Below, piece by piece: positions 9,240 through 17,510 of a stretch of DNA of 36,491 nt. The stretch is from Methylococcales bacterium. Its GTDB lineage: Bacteria > Pseudomonadota > Gammaproteobacteria > Methylococcales > Methylomonadaceae. The notes beneath the pieces were generated by a model that was not told the origin of the DNA, searched no databases, and worked only from the letters and a program-made list of their open reading frames with translations. The stretch covers positions 1 through 36,491 of the forward strand of contig JAGLDH010000110.1 in the NCBI GenBank assembly GCA_023145835.1, written 5' to 3'. The position numbers were made by a program, and so were the translations under genes. How positions within the stretch are numbered: the first letter of the stretch is position 1; every line of letters begins with the position of its first letter.

Positions 9240-9552
9240 CTGGATTGATGTGTGTGATGCAAATGCATTGGTAAATAAAGAAAATATTACTGCTGATGTG
9301 GATGGAACTGAAGTTGCCATTTTCAATATTGAAGGAAAATTTTACGCAATTGAAGATGTTTGCTCCCATGATGGAGCTGAAGTAGCTAGCGGAGAATTAG
9401 TAGGTGATGAAATAGTTTGTCCACGGCACAGTGCAAGATTTTGTGTAAAAACAGGGGAAGTAAAGTGTGCTCCTGCCTATGAGAATATTGACACTTTTCC
9501 TGTTCGTGTAAATGAAGGACGGCTTGAGGTTAGAGATGGACGGTGGGACTAA
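9232..9552 (+). CDS. Rieske-type [2Fe-2S] ferredoxin
   Basis: The protein has 106 residues and belongs to the Rieske ferredoxin family of dioxygenase type. The two cluster-binding motifs are C-S-H (Cys44, His46) and C-P-R-H (Cys63, His66). The short length and absence of a signal peptide or membrane segment indicate a soluble cytosolic electron carrier, not a bc1 subunit. No oxygenase gene is adjacent. Its position at the end of the SUF operon, overlapping rsmJ by eight bases, suggests that it donates electrons during cluster assembly or serves as an early client; this is inference from context. Confidence 0.9.
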   Translation: MTDWIDVCDANALVNKENITADVDGTEVAIFNIEGKFYAIEDVCSHDGAEVASGELVGDEIVCPRHSARFCVKTGEVKCAPAYENIDTFPVRVNEGRLEVRDGRWD

Positions 9553-9590
9553 GTAAGTCTGCCACCGCCATTAAAATACTTTTTTAATCT
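9541..9590 (+). terminator. Probable SUF operon terminator region
   Basis: The stem cggtgg (9541-9546) pairs with ccaccg (9562-9567), and gact/agtc (9547-9550 and 9556-9559) extends it with a 2-base bulge. The hairpin spans the Rieske stop codon. A second, AT-only hairpin (attaaaa 9570-9576 with ttttaat 9582-9588) contains the T run. The T run is 12 bases from the GC-rich stem, so this is not a classical terminator, but it lies between convergent genes. Confidence 0.45.
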
Positions 9591-10474
9591 TATCTTAATA
9601 ATAAAAGTGGTATTTTAGTATTAACTAGCATTTTATGTGTAAAACTACCTAATAACATGTCATGTAGGCGAGTATGGCTAAATGCTCCCATGACGGTTAA
9701 ATCAATGTTGTTTTGTTCTTGATAAGCACATAATTCAAGGTCTGCTTTACCTTTTAATTGGATGACAATTACATTGAGGTTATTAGCAGTTTTTAGTTTT
9801 TTTGTGGCTTGTTCAAGTAATTTGATGGCAGTGTCTTCATTTTTATTAACACAAACTAAGTGACAAACTAGTCCATCATAGAGTGAGCTGGATGCAACCA
9901 TTTCCACTGCTTTGTCAGCTGCAGGACTGCCATCGTAAGCAATCATTATTTGTTTAGGTTGATTATACTTACCGTTAACGATCAAGATAGGGCGATGTAA
10001 GGAGCGAATAACAGCCTCTAATTTAGTGCCTATTTTATTTTCTTGATTGTCATGAGCTTGCCCGCGTAAACCCAATACTAGAACGCGGATATTGTCTTCT
10101 AAGTCAATAACCGCTTCAATTAAATCACCATGCCGTTGGGTGCTGTTTATTCCACTAATATCCTTTTTTTGCAAGTAGTCGATGGCTGATTGTAATATCA
10201 TTTTACCCCGTTGCATCTTTAATTTGCTCTGCTGTTGTTCAAGGTTAGTGATTTCTTCCAATAAATGTTCTTGACTACCTAACCCAATATTACCAGAAAG
10301 ATTAGAAGTGACAGGTATTTCGTGGTGGTGGTTAATCGTATGTAGCAGAGTTAAAGGTGTTTCTGTTTTTTGTGAAATCCAGGCGGCATAATCGCAGACT
10401 GAACTAGTGAGAGTTGCCCCGTCTATACAGGCGAGTACTTGTGTGTTTTTATTATTTACTATTCTAGATTCCAT
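9590..10474 (-). CDS. Tandem-domain universal stress protein
   Basis: The 294 residues form two UspA-like domains, about 1-150 and 150-294. Both begin with the typical beta strand and D-G motif (ACIDGATL and IAYDGSPAA) and end with the LHRPILIV and TKIPLLLL strands. The second domain keeps a glycine-rich nucleotide-binding region (MGAFSHTRLHDMLLGSFTH). Tandem Usp proteins of the UspE/YdaA type are cytosolic and often bind ATP. The start is one base after the stop of the SulP gene upstream, so the two are almost certainly co-transcribed. Such SulP-Usp pairs recur in proteobacteria, suggesting that Usp modulates the transporter or responds to the same stress. Confidence 0.9.
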   Translation of the reverse strand: MESRIVNNKNTQVLACIDGATLTSSVCDYAAWISQKTETPLTLLHTINHHHEIPVTSNLSGNIGLGSQEHLLEEITNLEQQQSKLKMQRGKMILQSAIDYLQKKDISGINSTQRHGDLIEAVIDLEDNIRVLVLGLRGQAHDNQENKIGTKLEAVIRSLHRPILIVNGKYNQPKQIMIAYDGSPAADKAVEMVASSSLYDGLVCHLVCVNKNEDTAIKLLEQATKKLKTANNLNVIVIQLKGKADLELCAYQEQNNIDLTVMGAFSHTRLHDMLLGSFTHKMLVNTKIPLLLLR

Positions 10475-10475
10475 G

Positions 10476-11969
10476 TTAGTGGCCTCCCATCACTTTTTCA
10501 ATTTCATCAGGATTATCGTGCATACCAAAGCGGTCAATGATTGTTGCGCTAGCTTGATTAGAACCCACTAGCTCAACATTTGCCCCTTCTCTGCGAAACT
10601 TTATCACAACTTTATCTAAAGCGGAAACTGCAGAGATATCCCAAAAATGGGCGTGGGTTAAATCAATAATGATTTTTTCAGCAGCCTCTTTAAAATCAAA
10701 ATTAGCTACGAATCGGTCGGCTGAATTAAAGAAAACTTGTCCATGAACGTGATAAATACGTGTTCCTGTTTCCTTTTCCATAACAGAGCCTACATACATA
10801 AAGTGGCTGATTTTATTTGCAAAAAATAGTGAGGCCAACAGTACGCCAACAAACACACCAAGAGCTAGATTATGAGTCCAAACAACAACAATGACAGTTG
10901 CTAGCATAATTAGGTTTGCAGACATGGGGTGTTCTTTTAAATTAGTAATAGATTCCCAGCTAAATGTTCCGATAGATACCATTATCATCACAGCGACTAA
11001 TGCAGCCATCGGTATTTGTTTAATCCATTTATCAAGAAATACAACCATAATAAGTAAAAAACAACCTGCAACAAGAGTAGATAACCGGCCTCGTCCACCA
11101 GACTTGATATTGATAATAGACTGTCCAATCATTGCGCATCCTGCCATGCCTCCCATTAAACCGGCACCAATATTTGCAAGGCCTTGAGCTTTACATTCAC
11201 GATTTTTTTCACTTGGTGTATCCGTTAAGTCATCGACAATGGTCGCTGTCATTAATGATTCAAGTAAGCCAACAACAGCTAATGGAACAGAATAAGGTAA
11301 AATAATCTTTAAGGTTTCTAAGGTAAGTGGTACTTCTGGCCAAAGAAAAATGGGAAGAGTATCAGGTAGTTCTCCCATATCACCGACAGTACGAATATCT
11401 AGTTGAAGATAGGTACAGACACCCGTTAGTACAACAATACAAACAAGTGGAGAAGGAAGAAGTTTACCAATGAATGGGACAATAGGAAGCAAATAAATTA
11501 TACCTAAACCCGCAGTTGTCATGGCATAAACTTCCCAAGGCACATTGGTTAATTCGGGTAATTGAGCCATAAATATCAAGATTGCTAAGGCATTTACAAA
11601 TCCTGTTACGACTGAAGTAGAAACAAAACTCATTAGGCTTCCAAGCTTAAAGTAGCCTGCAAAAACTTGTATTGCTCCGGTTAGTAATGTTGCTGCTAAT
11701 AAATATTGTAAACCATGTTCTTTAACAAGCGTAACCATTAATAAGGCCATAGCTCCTGTTGCTGCAGAAATCATTCCTGGTCGACCACCAATGAGTGCCG
11801 TAATGAAAGCTATACAGAAAGATGCGTATAAACCCACTTTTGGGTCGACTCCAGCAATAATAGAGAAAGCAATTGCTTCTGGAATCAAAGCCAATGCAAC
11901 AACAGTTCCCGCGAGTACGTCACCGCGGATGTTACCTAGCCAATCTTGTTTTTTTGATAATAAGAGCAT
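10476..11969 (-). CDS. SulP-family anion transporter with STAS domain
   Basis: The 497-residue inner-membrane protein begins with the sulphate-transporter segment ([20 protein letters not shown]), contains about a dozen hydrophobic spans up to residue 390, and ends in a cytosolic STAS domain (about 400-490) with the core [15 protein letters not shown]. SulP proteins transport sulphate, bicarbonate or related anions, usually with Na+ or H+, and the sequence does not tell which. The first gene of a two-gene operon with a universal stress protein, it has no strong ribosome site before its ATG. The region [15 protein letters not shown] is the conserved signature of the bacterial subgroup often annotated as sulphate permease; bicarbonate uptake is an equally plausible role. 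Confidence 0.92.
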   Translation of the reverse strand: MLLLSKKQDWLGNIRGDVLAGTVVALALIPEAIAFSIIAGVDPKVGLYASFCIAFITALIGGRPGMISAATGAMALLMVTLVKEHGLQYLLAATLLTGAIQVFAGYFKLGSLMSFVSTSVVTGFVNALAILIFMAQLPELTNVPWEVYAMTTAGLGIIYLLPIVPFIGKLLPSPLVCIVVLTGVCTYLQLDIRTVGDMGELPDTLPIFLWPEVPLTLETLKIILPYSVPLAVVGLLESLMTATIVDDLTDTPSEKNRECKAQGLANIGAGLMGGMAGCAMIGQSIINIKSGGRGRLSTLVAGCFLLIMVVFLDKWIKQIPMAALVAVMIMVSIGTFSWESITNLKEHPMSANLIMLATVIVVVWTHNLALGVFVGVLLASLFFANKISHFMYVGSVMEKETGTRIYHVHGQVFFNSADRFVANFDFKEAAEKIIIDLTHAHFWDISAVSALDKVVIKFRREGANVELVGSNQASATIIDRFGMHDNPDEIEKVMGGH

Positions 11970-12100
11970 GTAAATTTATAAATTTGGGATATAGATTGTT
12001 TTAAAAGTAAATTGTAATAATATCAATGGTATACCTGTGTTAATATAGGTCTTTATGTGGTATTTTGACGAGGTATCAAAGAAAATATTATTTAGGAAAC

Positions 12101-12129
12101 AAAAAAAACCCCAGAGCAAACTGGGGTTT
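12101..12129 (-). terminator. Rho-independent terminator of the YidB-like gene
   Basis: The 9-bp stem aaaccccag/ctggggttt (12106-12114 and 12121-12129) has a 6-base loop. Read on the - strand it is followed by an uninterrupted T tract (the A run 12101-12108). It lies 22 bases past the stop of the gene at 12151-12579. Confidence 0.88.
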
Positions 12130-12150
12130 CAGTGCTTTTGTAGCAGCTAT

Positions 12151-12579
12151 TTAGCTAAGAAATTTCTTTGCCATGTCTATAGCTCCACTAATACCACCAA
12201 CAGAGTCAAGTAAAGAGCCACCACTACTTCCTTTATCAACCATTTGAGGAACTGCCTCAGCAAGGCTATCAGCAGCAGAATCCTCATCAACACCTAATTT
12301 GCTGGCAAATTCTGAAATTTTGTCGCTGCCTAGCATGTCTTTTATCTGGCTACCAGAAACTGCTTCATTGTCACCATCTCCCAACCAAGAACCAACGATG
12401 CTTGATAGGCCACCACCGTTTGTCATCATGCCGGAAACTAAACTTCCTAAGTCTAGTCCTCCATCCTTGCTGTCATTACCACCGAGTAAGCTGGATAATG
12501 CAGATTGAATTCCACTTTCACTTGTGTTTCCACCAAGTTTACTTAGAACTAATTGAGTGCCTAATTTCATTAAATCCAT
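12151..12579 (-). CDS. YidB-like protein (DUF937)
   Basis: The 142-residue protein is rich in Gly, Ser and Asp and has no signal peptide or membrane span. The middle (about 25-75) has repeated glycine-rich loops (SLLGG, GGNDSKDGG, MMTNGGG). The second half carries the YidB-type helical segment (ISEFASKLGVDEDSAADSLAEAVPQMVDK), usually followed as here by a Gly-rich stretch and a terminal helix. The function of YidB/DUF937 is not established. It is monocistronic, with its own terminator downstream. The family assignment rests on overall pattern, so confidence is moderate. Confidence 0.8.
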   Translation of the reverse strand: MDLMKLGTQLVLSKLGGNTSESGIQSALSSLLGGNDSKDGGLDLGSLVSGMMTNGGGLSSIVGSWLGDGDNEAVSGSQIKDMLGSDKISEFASKLGVDEDSAADSLAEAVPQMVDKGSSGGSLLDSVGGISGAIDMAKKFLS

Positions 12580-12930
12580 TACATTGTCCTATTTGTTATT
12601 AAAAACATTTTGAGTATATCAGGTTAAAACGAGCACAACAATTTATTGTATAAGCTTGAAGGGATAATCTTATTACAATATGATTTTTTTGTTGTATAAA
12701 GATCTACACTAATCTTAAAAAATGCCTGAAGGTGTGGTCGATCACTCGATGAAAGTTATTTTGAATGAATGATTTATAGAATAATAGCTAATAACTGAAC
12801 AGGATATGTTTTTTTGATTAGCAGGTTTTTTTCGAAATAACGATACAAAAAATAGGGGGGGTTGAGTACAAAGGTATCTTAGTTTTATAATGAATTTCTA
12901 CAATTCAAATAATAATATAAGGGGTGAGAA
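12580..12930. other. AT-rich intergenic region without a supported gene
   Basis: These 350 bases separate the - strand YidB-like gene from the + strand peptide gene and should hold both promoters. A 16-codon frame starting at 12722 lacks a ribosome site. I see no convincing RNA gene or repeat. Confidence 0.4.
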
Positions 12931-13047
12931 ATGGGTACAATGTTTTGGATTTTAATAGGGGCTTTTATAGGGTGGAATTTCCCTCAGCCTTGGTGGGCAA
13001 AGTATATTCAAGAAAAAATTGTCGAAAAATTTACAAAAAATAATTAG
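12931..13047 (+). CDS. Small single-span membrane peptide (38 aa)
   Basis: The ATG is preceded by a strong ribosome site aaggggtgag, and the frame runs 38 codons to TAG. The peptide has a hydrophobic N-terminal half (MFWILIGAFIGWNF), a Trp-rich interface (PQPWWAKY) and a basic, lysine-rich C-terminus. This pattern fits one membrane helix with a cytosolic tail. A long inverted repeat follows 11 bases after the stop. I do not recognise a family. The strong ribosome site and the clear membrane-peptide composition argue that it is translated. It is too short for standard gene callers and could easily be missed. Confidence 0.55.
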   Translation: MGTMFWILIGAFIGWNFPQPWWAKYIQEKIVEKFTKNN

Positions 13048-13058
13048 ATTGTTAAATG

Positions 13059-13118
13059 CCACCTAGCTCTTTACTTTGAACAAAAATTAATTTTATTACA
13101 AAGTAAAGAGCTAGGTGG
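13059..13118. repeat. 20-bp perfect inverted repeat (long hairpin)
   Basis: The arm at 13059-13078 (ccacctagctctttactttg) is the exact reverse complement of 13099-13118. The 20-base loop contains the palindrome aaaattaatttt, so the whole 60 bases can fold back. There is no T tract after either arm. It could be a strong factor-aided terminator for the 38-residue peptide gene and the convergent winged-helix gene, or a remnant of a miniature inverted-repeat element. Confidence 0.85.
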
Positions 13119-13148
13119 TGGCTCTAACCTAAACAAATAGTTGATTAT

Positions 13149-13346
13149 TTATTTTAAAGACAATAACTCAGTGCGACCTTCCATTTCAAAGTCGAGTTTA
13201 TCTTCTTTGGTAAGCCAACCTATAGCTCTTTGAGCCTCATTTTTATTTAATCCCGTTTCTTTTGTAACTTTTGAAACACTCGACGAACCGTGTGTGTCAA
13301 GGTATTGCCAGATTTTTCCTGCAGCATCGCCAGTAGTGTTAGACAT
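13149..13346 (-). CDS. Small winged-helix protein (DUF2582-like)
   Basis: The 65 residues make up one compact winged-helix unit: GDAAGKIWQYLDTHG, then SVSKVTKETGLNKNEAQRAIGWL as helix-turn-helix, then the wing KEDKLDFEMEGRTELLSL. The fold resembles the DUF2582 family of small wHTH proteins. I chose the ATG at 13346 because aaagga lies just upstream; a longer frame to 13427 only adds a low-complexity lysine run. The start overlaps the end of minE by eight bases, so it is the last gene of the min operon. A regulatory or adaptor role is possible, but no function is known to me. Confidence 0.75.
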   Translation of the reverse strand: MSNTTGDAAGKIWQYLDTHGSSSVSKVTKETGLNKNEAQRAIGWLTKEDKLDFEMEGRTELLSLK

Positions 13347-13659
13347 GATTTTTCCTTTTATTTTTTTTGCTAAATTTTTTATCTTTTTCTGTATCTTTTT
13401 TTTCTTCCATTTCTTCAGGAAGAACAATATTAAGCTCTAATACTTCTTGATCATCATCTTGTTCAAAGTTTACAGAAATATCTTCATTATCAACATTGAC
13501 ATATTTTTGAATAACTGCAAGTAATTCTCTTTGTAGTTGAGGTAAATAAGATGGTTGGTGTTTAGAGGATCTTTCATGAGCAACAAGAATCTGTAGGCGC
13601 TCTTTTGCAATAGTAGCTGTAGATGGTTTGGTTCTCCTAAAATAATCTAATAAACTCAC
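13339..13659 (-). CDS. minE: Cell division topological specificity factor MinE
   Basis: MinE stimulates the MinD ATPase at the membrane and drives pole-to-pole oscillation of MinCD, so the division ring forms at mid-cell. The N-terminal membrane-targeting and anti-MinCD region (MSLLDYFRR..., then TIAKERLQILVAHER, residues about 16-30) and the topological-specificity domain ending in LELNIVLPEE are complete. After that the protein continues about 24 residues in a lysine/glutamate-rich tail, making 106 residues against the usual 85-90. The tail runs over a poly-A-rich stretch and overlaps the winged-helix gene. The start overlaps the minD stop by one base. Confidence 0.93.
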   Translation of the reverse strand: MSLLDYFRRTKPSTATIAKERLQILVAHERSSKHQPSYLPQLQRELLAVIQKYVNVDNEDISVNFEQDDDQEVLELNIVLPEEMEEKKDTEKDKKFSKKNKRKNHV

Positions 13660-14471
13660 TATTTGCTCCCAAATAATCTACTAAATAAACCTTTTTTCTC
13701 TTCATTAATAAAGCGATGAGGAGTGTTCTCACCTAAAAAACGTGAGACAACATCTTGGTATGCTTGTCCTGCATCACTTTCTTCATCTAAAATAACAGGA
13801 ATTCCTGCATTAGATGCATTTAAAACAGATTGTGAATCAGGAATTACACCAAGTAAATGTAAAGATAAAATATCTTGAACATCTTCAACACTCAACATTT
13901 CACCTAATTTCACACGTTCAGGGGAGTACCTTGTTAGAAGTAAATACTCTTTGATAGGCTCTTCATCATTAGTTGCTCTACGCGATTTGCTAGCTAAAAT
14001 GCCTAGCATGCGGTCTGAATCTCTAACAGAAGCGACTTCTGGGTTAGTGACAACAATAGCATCATCAGCATAATACATCGCTAAATTAGCACCGCGTTCG
14101 ATACCTGCAGGAGAATCACAGACAATATATTTAAAATCTTTAGATAGCTCATCTAAAACTTTACCAACACCCTCCTGAGTTAATGCATCCTTATCCCGAG
14201 TTTGAGATGCTGGTAGGATAAAGAGTTTATTACAGCGTTTATCTTTGATAAGAGCTTGTTTTAATGTTGACTCCTCATTAATAACATTAACAAGGTCATA
14301 AACAACACGTCGTTCACATCCCATAATTAAATCAAGGTTTCTAAGACCTACATCAAAATCAATAACAGCTGTTTTATGACCCTTTTTTGCTAATCCCATG
14401 GCAATAGCTGCACTTGTGGTTGTTTTTCCTACACCACCTTTTCCTGATGTTACAACAATAATTCTAGCCAA
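13659..14471 (-). CDS. minD: Septum site-determining ATPase MinD
   Basis: MinD is a membrane-associated ATPase of the ParA/MinD type. The deviant Walker A motif GKGGVGKTT begins at Gly10, with signature Lys11 and Lys16. The A' motif VIDFDVGLRNLDLIMG (about 36-51) and Walker B region YIVCDSPAG follow. The last residues (KKGLFSRLFGSK) form the amphipathic helix that binds the membrane in its ATP-bound dimer. It recruits MinC to inhibit FtsZ and MinE to release itself. The length of 270 residues is standard. It lies between minC and minE in the canonical order. Confidence 0.97.
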   Translation of the reverse strand: MARIIVVTSGKGGVGKTTTSAAIAMGLAKKGHKTAVIDFDVGLRNLDLIMGCERRVVYDLVNVINEESTLKQALIKDKRCNKLFILPASQTRDKDALTQEGVGKVLDELSKDFKYIVCDSPAGIERGANLAMYYADDAIVVTNPEVASVRDSDRMLGILASKSRRATNDEEPIKEYLLLTRYSPERVKLGEMLSVEDVQDILSLHLLGVIPDSQSVLNASNAGIPVILDEESDAGQAYQDVVSRFLGENTPHRFINEEKKGLFSRLFGSK

Positions 14472-14524
14472 TTTTTTTGTCCTCTAAATGTATATAGTGC
14501 TTGGGAATGTAATGATTTAGTTCT

Positions 14525-15316
14525 TTACAGTTTCTCAATGATTAATGCTTTTTTTTGTAAGAAAATTTGTACGGAAGACTTGTATTTTTTTTTATCAAGC
14601 ACTTCGCTTATTATGTAGTTACCTGCAATAGAAACAAGTTCTGCTTCTAAAGATGAACAAAAAATACGGCTATCAGTATTGCCCTGAACTCCTGCTAATG
14701 CCCTTCCTCTAAGTGCCCCGTATACATGTATGCTACCTTCTGCCATTACCTCTGCCCCAGCACTGACATGTGATAAAATTGTTAAATCTCCTTTAGCATA
14801 AACCCGTTGTCCTGAGCGAATGGGTTGTGAGATAAACATATTTTCTATAAGAGGTAACTTAGTATCTCTTTTTAGTATAGTTGATGATTCATTCTCTGGG
14901 AGAGATATGTCTTTAATAGATAAGTCTTTATTGGAGACAAGTTGTAGTGGTTCATTTTTGTTTTTAGCAGGCTGTGTTCCTCGTATTGTATGAACGGGGA
15001 TTTTAAAGGCAAGTGCTAGATTGTTTTGTTCTTTATTTCCACCGTTAATTCCGATAGGAACTAGTTTTTTAGCGTAAAGAAGCTTTATTAAAGCCGATAA
15101 ATCTATGATTTCTTTTTTCTTTGGGCACCCCTGTATATCAATTACGATTGATGAGTTTTTAAAAAACTCAGGTGCTAGCGCTATTTTTTCTTCTAGAAGG
15201 AATTGTATTTGTTTTAGGTCAGTACTGAATATAGCTAAAACAGAGGTGCTAAAAGAAGTACTTTTAATTTCTAGCGCAGGTTTTTTATATATAGAAGCTT
15301 TATTGTCAGTTGACAT
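14525..15316 (-). CDS. minC: Septum site-determining protein MinC
   Basis: MinC inhibits FtsZ assembly away from mid-cell. The N-terminal FtsZ-binding domain (about 1-110, ALEIKSTSFSTSVLAIF onward) and the C-terminal beta-helix (about 160-263) are present. The latter has the MinD-binding hallmarks VRSGQRVYA-like (IRSGQRVYA), HVSAGAEVMAEGSIHVYGALRGRALAG. I chose the ATG at 15316 because family members start with a short lead before this strand. An in-frame ATG at 15376 would add 20 hydrophobic residues without a ribosome site; neither start has a good one. The linker between the domains is long. It begins the min operon downstream of pit. Confidence 0.9.
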   Translation of the reverse strand: MSTDNKASIYKKPALEIKSTSFSTSVLAIFSTDLKQIQFLLEEKIALAPEFFKNSSIVIDIQGCPKKKEIIDLSALIKLLYAKKLVPIGINGGNKEQNNLALAFKIPVHTIRGTQPAKNKNEPLQLVSNKDLSIKDISLPENESSTILKRDTKLPLIENMFISQPIRSGQRVYAKGDLTILSHVSAGAEVMAEGSIHVYGALRGRALAGVQGNTDSRIFCSSLEAELVSIAGNYIISEVLDKKKYKSSVQIFLQKKALIIEKL

Positions 15317-15489
15317 TAGCAATAATATGTTATGTGTAATTGACGGAATAATATCATCTTTTTTTAGAAAAATCATTTCTAAAGATGAAGTTAGTTAAAA
15401 TATCCATTGATAAATAGAAAAAGGTTTTTAATATTGGAGAGAAATAATACCCAGTGGAGTTGAGAGTATTATTGAACCGTTTTTCTATA

Positions 15490-15523
15490 ACATGATGTTT
15501 CTATATTAAAAAAAACATCATGT
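15490..15523 (-). terminator. Hairpin after pit, possible terminator
   Basis: A perfect 11-bp stem (acatgatgttt 15490-15500 with aaacatcatgt 15513-15523) with a 12-base AT loop lies 65 bases past the pit stop and before minC. No clear T tract follows on the - strand, so it may only attenuate or stabilise the pit message. Confidence 0.5.
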
Positions 15524-15587
15524 AGGAGAGCTGGAATAATTTTTCATTATGTTTCCTTAAAATTACAAGGGAGTTAATGTTTGGTAA

Positions 15588-17144
15588 TTAAGGTAACATA
15601 AAACCACGAATAGTAAAAAATAAAAATGCAGCTAGTAGACCAGATAAGGGGACAGTAATAATCCAGGCAGCAGCAATTTTATATAGATGTGAACGTTTAA
15701 CTAATTCTTGTTTATAGCCTTTTTTAAGACTTTTACGTTCTTTACCTGTCAAGCGAGTAATCGCTGTTTTAGCTTTTAAGTCAGTAAGAATTTTTGCTTT
15801 TTTCTCCATTGAAGCAAGCTCAAACTCCAGTAAAAGAGCTTCAATTTTTTCAGGCTCATCGTGTTCATGATGTTCTCTAATTGCTTCAATTCTTTTAGCA
15901 TTTGAGTTCTTTAAATACTCTCTTAAAAAGCCAACTCCAAAGATAGCTCCCACTGCAATATGTGTAGAGCTCACTGGTAAACCTAGTTGGCTGGCAATGA
16001 TTACAGTAATTGCAGCAGAAAGAGCAACACAAAATGAGCGGATTTTAGTCAGCTCGGTTATTTCAGAACCTACTGTTTTTATAAGTTTAGGCCCATATAA
16101 AGCAAGACCTATTGAAATACCTAAAGCTCCAATTATCATTACCCAAAAAGGAATGGATGCTTTTTTTACAATACCTGCATGTAAAACAGCATCATTGATG
16201 GCAGCAAGTGGCCCCACTGCATTAGCAACATCATTTGCACCATGAGCAAAACTGAGTAGTGCAGCAGAAAAAATTAAGGGGAGTGTGAATAATGTATTTA
16301 CACTTTCTTTTGAGTTGTCTAGTTTTGATGCAGCTTTTTTAATAAGAGGTTTTGCTATAAAAAAAATAACAATGGCGATAGTAAAACCGATACCACCAGC
16401 AATAAGAATATCAAGCTTCCATAGTTTTTTTAAACCTTTCATTATCAGATAAGTAGAAAAAACCCATATCATAAATGCAACAAGAAAGGGAACTATTTTT
16501 TTAGCAGCAGTGACTCTATCTTCCTTATATGTGATAGTGCGTTTGATTAAATAGAGAAAGGATGCTGAAATGATGCCGCCAAATAATGGGGAAATAACCC
16601 AGCTTGCGGCTATTTTCCCAAAGACTGCCCAATTAGCAATACCAAAACCACCCGCTGCAATACCCGCACCCAAAACACCTCCAACAATTGAATGAGTTGT
16701 TGAAACGGGAGCATTAAGAGCTGTTGCAATATTTAACCAAATAGCAGCAGCAAGTAAAGCAGCCATCATTAACCAGATAAAAGTGTCAGTATCTGTAATT
16801 AATGAAGGATCAATAATGCCTTTTTTTATAGTACTTACAACATCTCCTCCAGCAAGTAATGCCCCTGCAGATTCAAAAACAGCAGCTATTATAATAGCGC
16901 CTACTAACGATAGTGCTTTTGATCCAACAGCGGGCCCAACATTATTGGCAACATCATTTGCACCAATATTTAGTGCCATATATGCACCAAAGGCCGCCGC
17001 AGTCACTAGAATATGGTTACCTGAATCAGGCATGATGAAAGCAGATACAAAATAAATAACACTTAAGATAAAAGCAAACGCAGTTAAAGCCTTAACCCCA
17101 TCTTGTATAAAAAATGATTTACTTTGTAAGTTTTGATTGTTCAT
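15588..17144 (-). CDS. PiT-family inorganic phosphate transporter
   Basis: The 518-residue integral inner-membrane protein belongs to the low-affinity phosphate permease family (PitA-like, PHO4 domain). The two inverted signature repeats are clear: GANDVANNVGPAVGSKAL in the first half (about 61-78) and HGANDVANAVGPLAAI in the second. Around twelve hydrophobic spans are present, with a charged cytosolic segment near 415-480 between the last spans. PiT proteins import metal-phosphate complexes with protons; some use sodium. No PhoU-like (DUF47) partner is next to it, although many Pit genes have one. A Pho-box-like site is 57-74 bases upstream of the ATG, suggesting control by phosphate. Confidence 0.95.
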   Translation of the reverse strand: MNNQNLQSKSFFIQDGVKALTAFAFILSVIYFVSAFIMPDSGNHILVTAAAFGAYMALNIGANDVANNVGPAVGSKALSLVGAIIIAAVFESAGALLAGGDVVSTIKKGIIDPSLITDTDTFIWLMMAALLAAAIWLNIATALNAPVSTTHSIVGGVLGAGIAAGGFGIANWAVFGKIAASWVISPLFGGIISASFLYLIKRTITYKEDRVTAAKKIVPFLVAFMIWVFSTYLIMKGLKKLWKLDILIAGGIGFTIAIVIFFIAKPLIKKAASKLDNSKESVNTLFTLPLIFSAALLSFAHGANDVANAVGPLAAINDAVLHAGIVKKASIPFWVMIIGALGISIGLALYGPKLIKTVGSEITELTKIRSFCVALSAAITVIIASQLGLPVSSTHIAVGAIFGVGFLREYLKNSNAKRIEAIREHHEHDEPEKIEALLLEFELASMEKKAKILTDLKAKTAITRLTGKERKSLKKGYKQELVKRSHLYKIAAAWIITVPLSGLLAAFLFFTIRGFMLP

Positions 17145-17180
17145 GTCACTGTTCCAAACATATTGTGAAGTGGGCAGATT

Positions 17181-17218
17181 ATGACAAAAAAATAGGTTTT
17201 ATGACAGCTTTGTGACAA
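17181..17218 (-). promoter_or_regulatory. Putative Pho box upstream of pit
   Basis: Read on the - strand, TTGTCAC-AAAG-CTGTCAT (17218 down to 17201) consists of two 7-base half-sites with an 11-base period, matching the PhoB-site design (CTGTCAT, 4 bases, CTGTCAT). A third TTGTCAT lies at 17187-17181, with slightly wrong phasing (20 bases). The site is upstream of the PiT gene. PhoB control is inferred from the motif only. Confidence 0.6.
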
Positions 17219-17468
17219 CAGAAGTGTTGGTAATCGTTTTTTTGATGATAGTGTTGTTCATATGACGTTGATTTTGAAGATAATTTGTTTTTTAATTGGA
17301 TGGTATAAAATTTGTTATTAAGCTTGAAGAAGAGCTGCTTTTTTAATTCTTGATTTAAATTTTTAATACCTGAACAATAGGAAATAGTTTGTTGAAAATA
17401 TATTTTTCAAACTTAAAAACCCTTTTATTGCCATAAATAATTAAGCCGTTTCATTCTTTACTTCCTTA

Positions 17469-17496
17469 CTTGCAATTCGAGTCGATTTAATATACT
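17469..17496 (+). promoter_or_regulatory. Candidate thiC promoter
   Basis: CTTGCA (17469-17474) and TATACT (17491-17496) lie 16 bases apart and would start transcription just before the TPP aptamer. The match to sigma-70 hexamers is fair. Confidence 0.5.
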
Positions 17497-17510
17497 TTAA
17501 TTAATTACTC

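Noticed and set aside
10891-11187. 98-codon frame antisense to the SulP gene
   Set aside because: Mirror of strongly coding sequence; composition follows the complementary strand of membrane codons.
16783-17055. Antisense frames inside the PiT gene
   Set aside because: Shadow frames of the GANDVANN repeat region, with no ribosome site.
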